A stretch of DNA of 5,761 bases from Planctomycetaceae bacterium (lineage in GTDB: Bacteria; Planctomycetota; Planctomycetia; Pirellulales; Thermoguttaceae). Shown one piece after another: positions 5,460 through 5,761 of this stretch. Position numbers and translations under genes: made by a program. The stretch spans positions 1 to 5,761 of the forward strand of contig JAISBG010000855.1 of assembly GCA_031266315.1 (NCBI GenBank), written 5' to 3'. The notes below the pieces were generated by a model. The model was given only the letters and a program-made list of their open reading frames with translations, was not told the DNA's origin and did not search any database. Every line of letters begins with the position of its first letter. Positions within the stretch are counted from its first letter, which is position 1.

Positions 5460-5533
5460 GGTAGGCAACCTTTTGCTAAAAGGTTGCGTCGGCGTACTCG
5501 CCGACTGTGAACCGGATTCATGACGGCAATTTG
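5460..5533 (+). repeat. Dispersed two-hairpin repeat, copy B (REP-like unit at 5460-5492)
   Basis: The head GGTAG (5460-5464) is followed by a perfect 10-bp stem GCAACCTTTT / AAAAGGTTGC around a GCT loop (5465-5487). A second hairpin with a perfect 7-bp stem, GTCGGCG / CGCCGAC around TACT (5488-5505), comes next, then a tail that aligns with copy A at 2359-2430. A third short stem (GGCAA 5525-5529 / TTGCC 5536-5540) begins at the end of the alignment. With copy A it flanks the VWA gene in inverted orientation. Confidence 0.8.
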
Positions 5534-5545
5534 AGTTGCCATCGA

Positions 5546-5640
5546 GAACTTCTAAAAATACTCTTTTGTTAATTTGCTATTATTGAAAAATAAGGACTTA
5601 CGAATAATTTTTTGATGAAAAATCGAATTTTTAGAGGTTC
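5546..5640. repeat. Short inverted repeat at the truncation point of the Rpn-like remnant
   Basis: GAACTTCTAAAAA (5546-5558) and TTTTTAGAGGTTC (5628-5640) are complementary at 12 of 13 positions and enclose 69 AT-rich bases. The right arm starts almost exactly where similarity of the neighbouring reading frame to Rpn-like proteins ends. It could be the ends of a small non-autonomous insertion. No target duplication is evident. Confidence 0.45.
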
Positions 5641-5760
5641 CCTACCGTAATTTTCTAACAAACCGGCAAACAACTCCACATCAATAAGAAAATATCGTGT
5701 CAGCAAATCGTGCGGATGTGCCAACTGGATTGGAACCGGAATTTGGGGAAAAAATTCCAT
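5569..5760 (-). pseudogene. Truncated N-terminus resembling a Rpn/YhgA-like nuclease
   Basis: The frame reads from ATG 5758-5760 (one base from the window edge, so the true start may lie outside) to a stop at 5569-5571, 63 residues. Residues 14-39, LAHPHDLLTRYFLIDVELFAGLLENYG, resemble the N-terminus of Rpn-family recombination-promoting nuclease/putative transposase proteins, where a PHD..F/T..F motif is followed by an LL.NY segment. Full-length members are several times longer. From about residue 40 the frame is lysine/phenylalanine/isoleucine-rich, low in complexity and unlike the family, and neither other frame restores it. The break coincides with the inverted-repeat arm at 5628-5640. 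I infer a 3'-truncated relic. The family is assigned by memory of the motif only; a short unrelated ORF remains possible. Confidence 0.5.
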
Positions 5761-5761
5761 A

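Larger units (their letters stand above)
5069..5568. other. 500-bp gene-free, repeat-mosaic region
   Basis: No convincing gene lies between the VWA start and the Rpn-like remnant. Open frames here are short, run through the repeats and resemble no family I recognise. The region holds, in order: heptamer repeats, a REP-like half-unit, a 57-bp-arm inverted pair of REP-like units, a 21-bp tandem duplication, two more half-units, a full REP-like copy with two further hairpins, and the left arm of an inverted repeat reaching into the remnant. The VWA promoter should be here, but I see no convincing -35/-10 pair. Confidence 0.7.

Noticed and set aside
5382..5468. Possible CRISPR-like array (21-bp repeats and three GTAGGCAA motifs)
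   Set aside because: The two 21-bp copies have no spacer, and the later motifs are only 8-9 nt at unequal spacing. There is no cas gene.
5465..5540. Integron attC-like site
   Set aside because: The hairpins lack the paired core sites and extrahelical bases of attC, and no integrase or cassette ORF is present.
5345..5542. A 65-codon minus-strand open frame with a repeated RGLVP motif
   Set aside because: The apparent protein repeat is the translation of the 21-bp DNA duplication, and the rest runs through palindromic repeats. There is no start signal or family resemblance.
2348..5656. An 11-mer, TAGAAAATTAC, shared between the hairpin at 2316-2359 and the Rpn-like remnant
   Set aside because: A shared 11-mer in AT-rich DNA is expected by chance in a window this long with both strands counted, and the flanks do not align.

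Overview
The window looks like chromosomal DNA of a member of the Planctomycetota, probably Pirellulales-like and of moderate to low GC. The main evidence is a DUF1559 protein (pseudopilin N-terminus plus H-X9-DG C-terminal motif) followed 15 bp later by a small transthyretin/carboxypeptidase-regulatory-like lipoprotein. This pair is highly expanded and almost diagnostic in planctomycetes. A large VWA / glutamine-amidotransferase-like membrane protein of a type common in the same group supports this. Every credible gene is on the minus strand.

Layout, left to right. 1-329: 5' part of a PepSY-associated transmembrane gene that continues off the left edge and is broken by a frameshift inside its second membrane helix. 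330-597: intergenic, dominated by a 115-bp long imperfect hairpin (365-479). 598-2058: two-gene unit, transcribed DUF1559 gene then lipoprotein gene, with a clear Shine-Dalgarno and a candidate promoter upstream of the first. 2059-2464: 406 bp without a gene, crowded with consecutive hairpins. 2465-5068: 867-residue double-VWA protein. 5069-5568: 500 bp without a gene, a mosaic of heptamer repeats, a 57-bp-arm inverted repeat, a 21-bp tandem duplication and hairpin repeats. 5569-5761: truncated remnant resembling the N-terminus of a Rpn/YhgA-like nuclease.

The most interesting content is between the genes. Four copies of one structured element occur (2398-2430 minus, 5165-5198 plus, 5302-5335 minus, 5460-5492 plus). 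Each has a GTRG-like head, a roughly 10-bp stem, an invariant GCT triloop and a following YCGG. Stem bases differ between copies but mostly in paired fashion (A-T against G-C at the same pair), so structure is conserved rather than sequence. This is the anatomy of REP elements (GTAG tetranucleotide plus imperfect palindrome) mobilised by Y1/RAYT transposases. Two copies face each other in a REPIN-like inverted pair. At least five isolated heads or half-units lie nearby. One longer copy (about 73 nt) sits on each side of the VWA gene in inverted orientation.

Functionally, the DUF1559 and lipoprotein genes probably form a small cell-envelope operon. The VWA protein is an envelope protein of unknown role with two apparently complete metal-binding (MIDAS) sites. 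The two broken genes at the edges and the repeat load suggest an eroding, repeat-invaded region. I found no RNA gene, CRISPR array, complete insertion sequence or replication origin.
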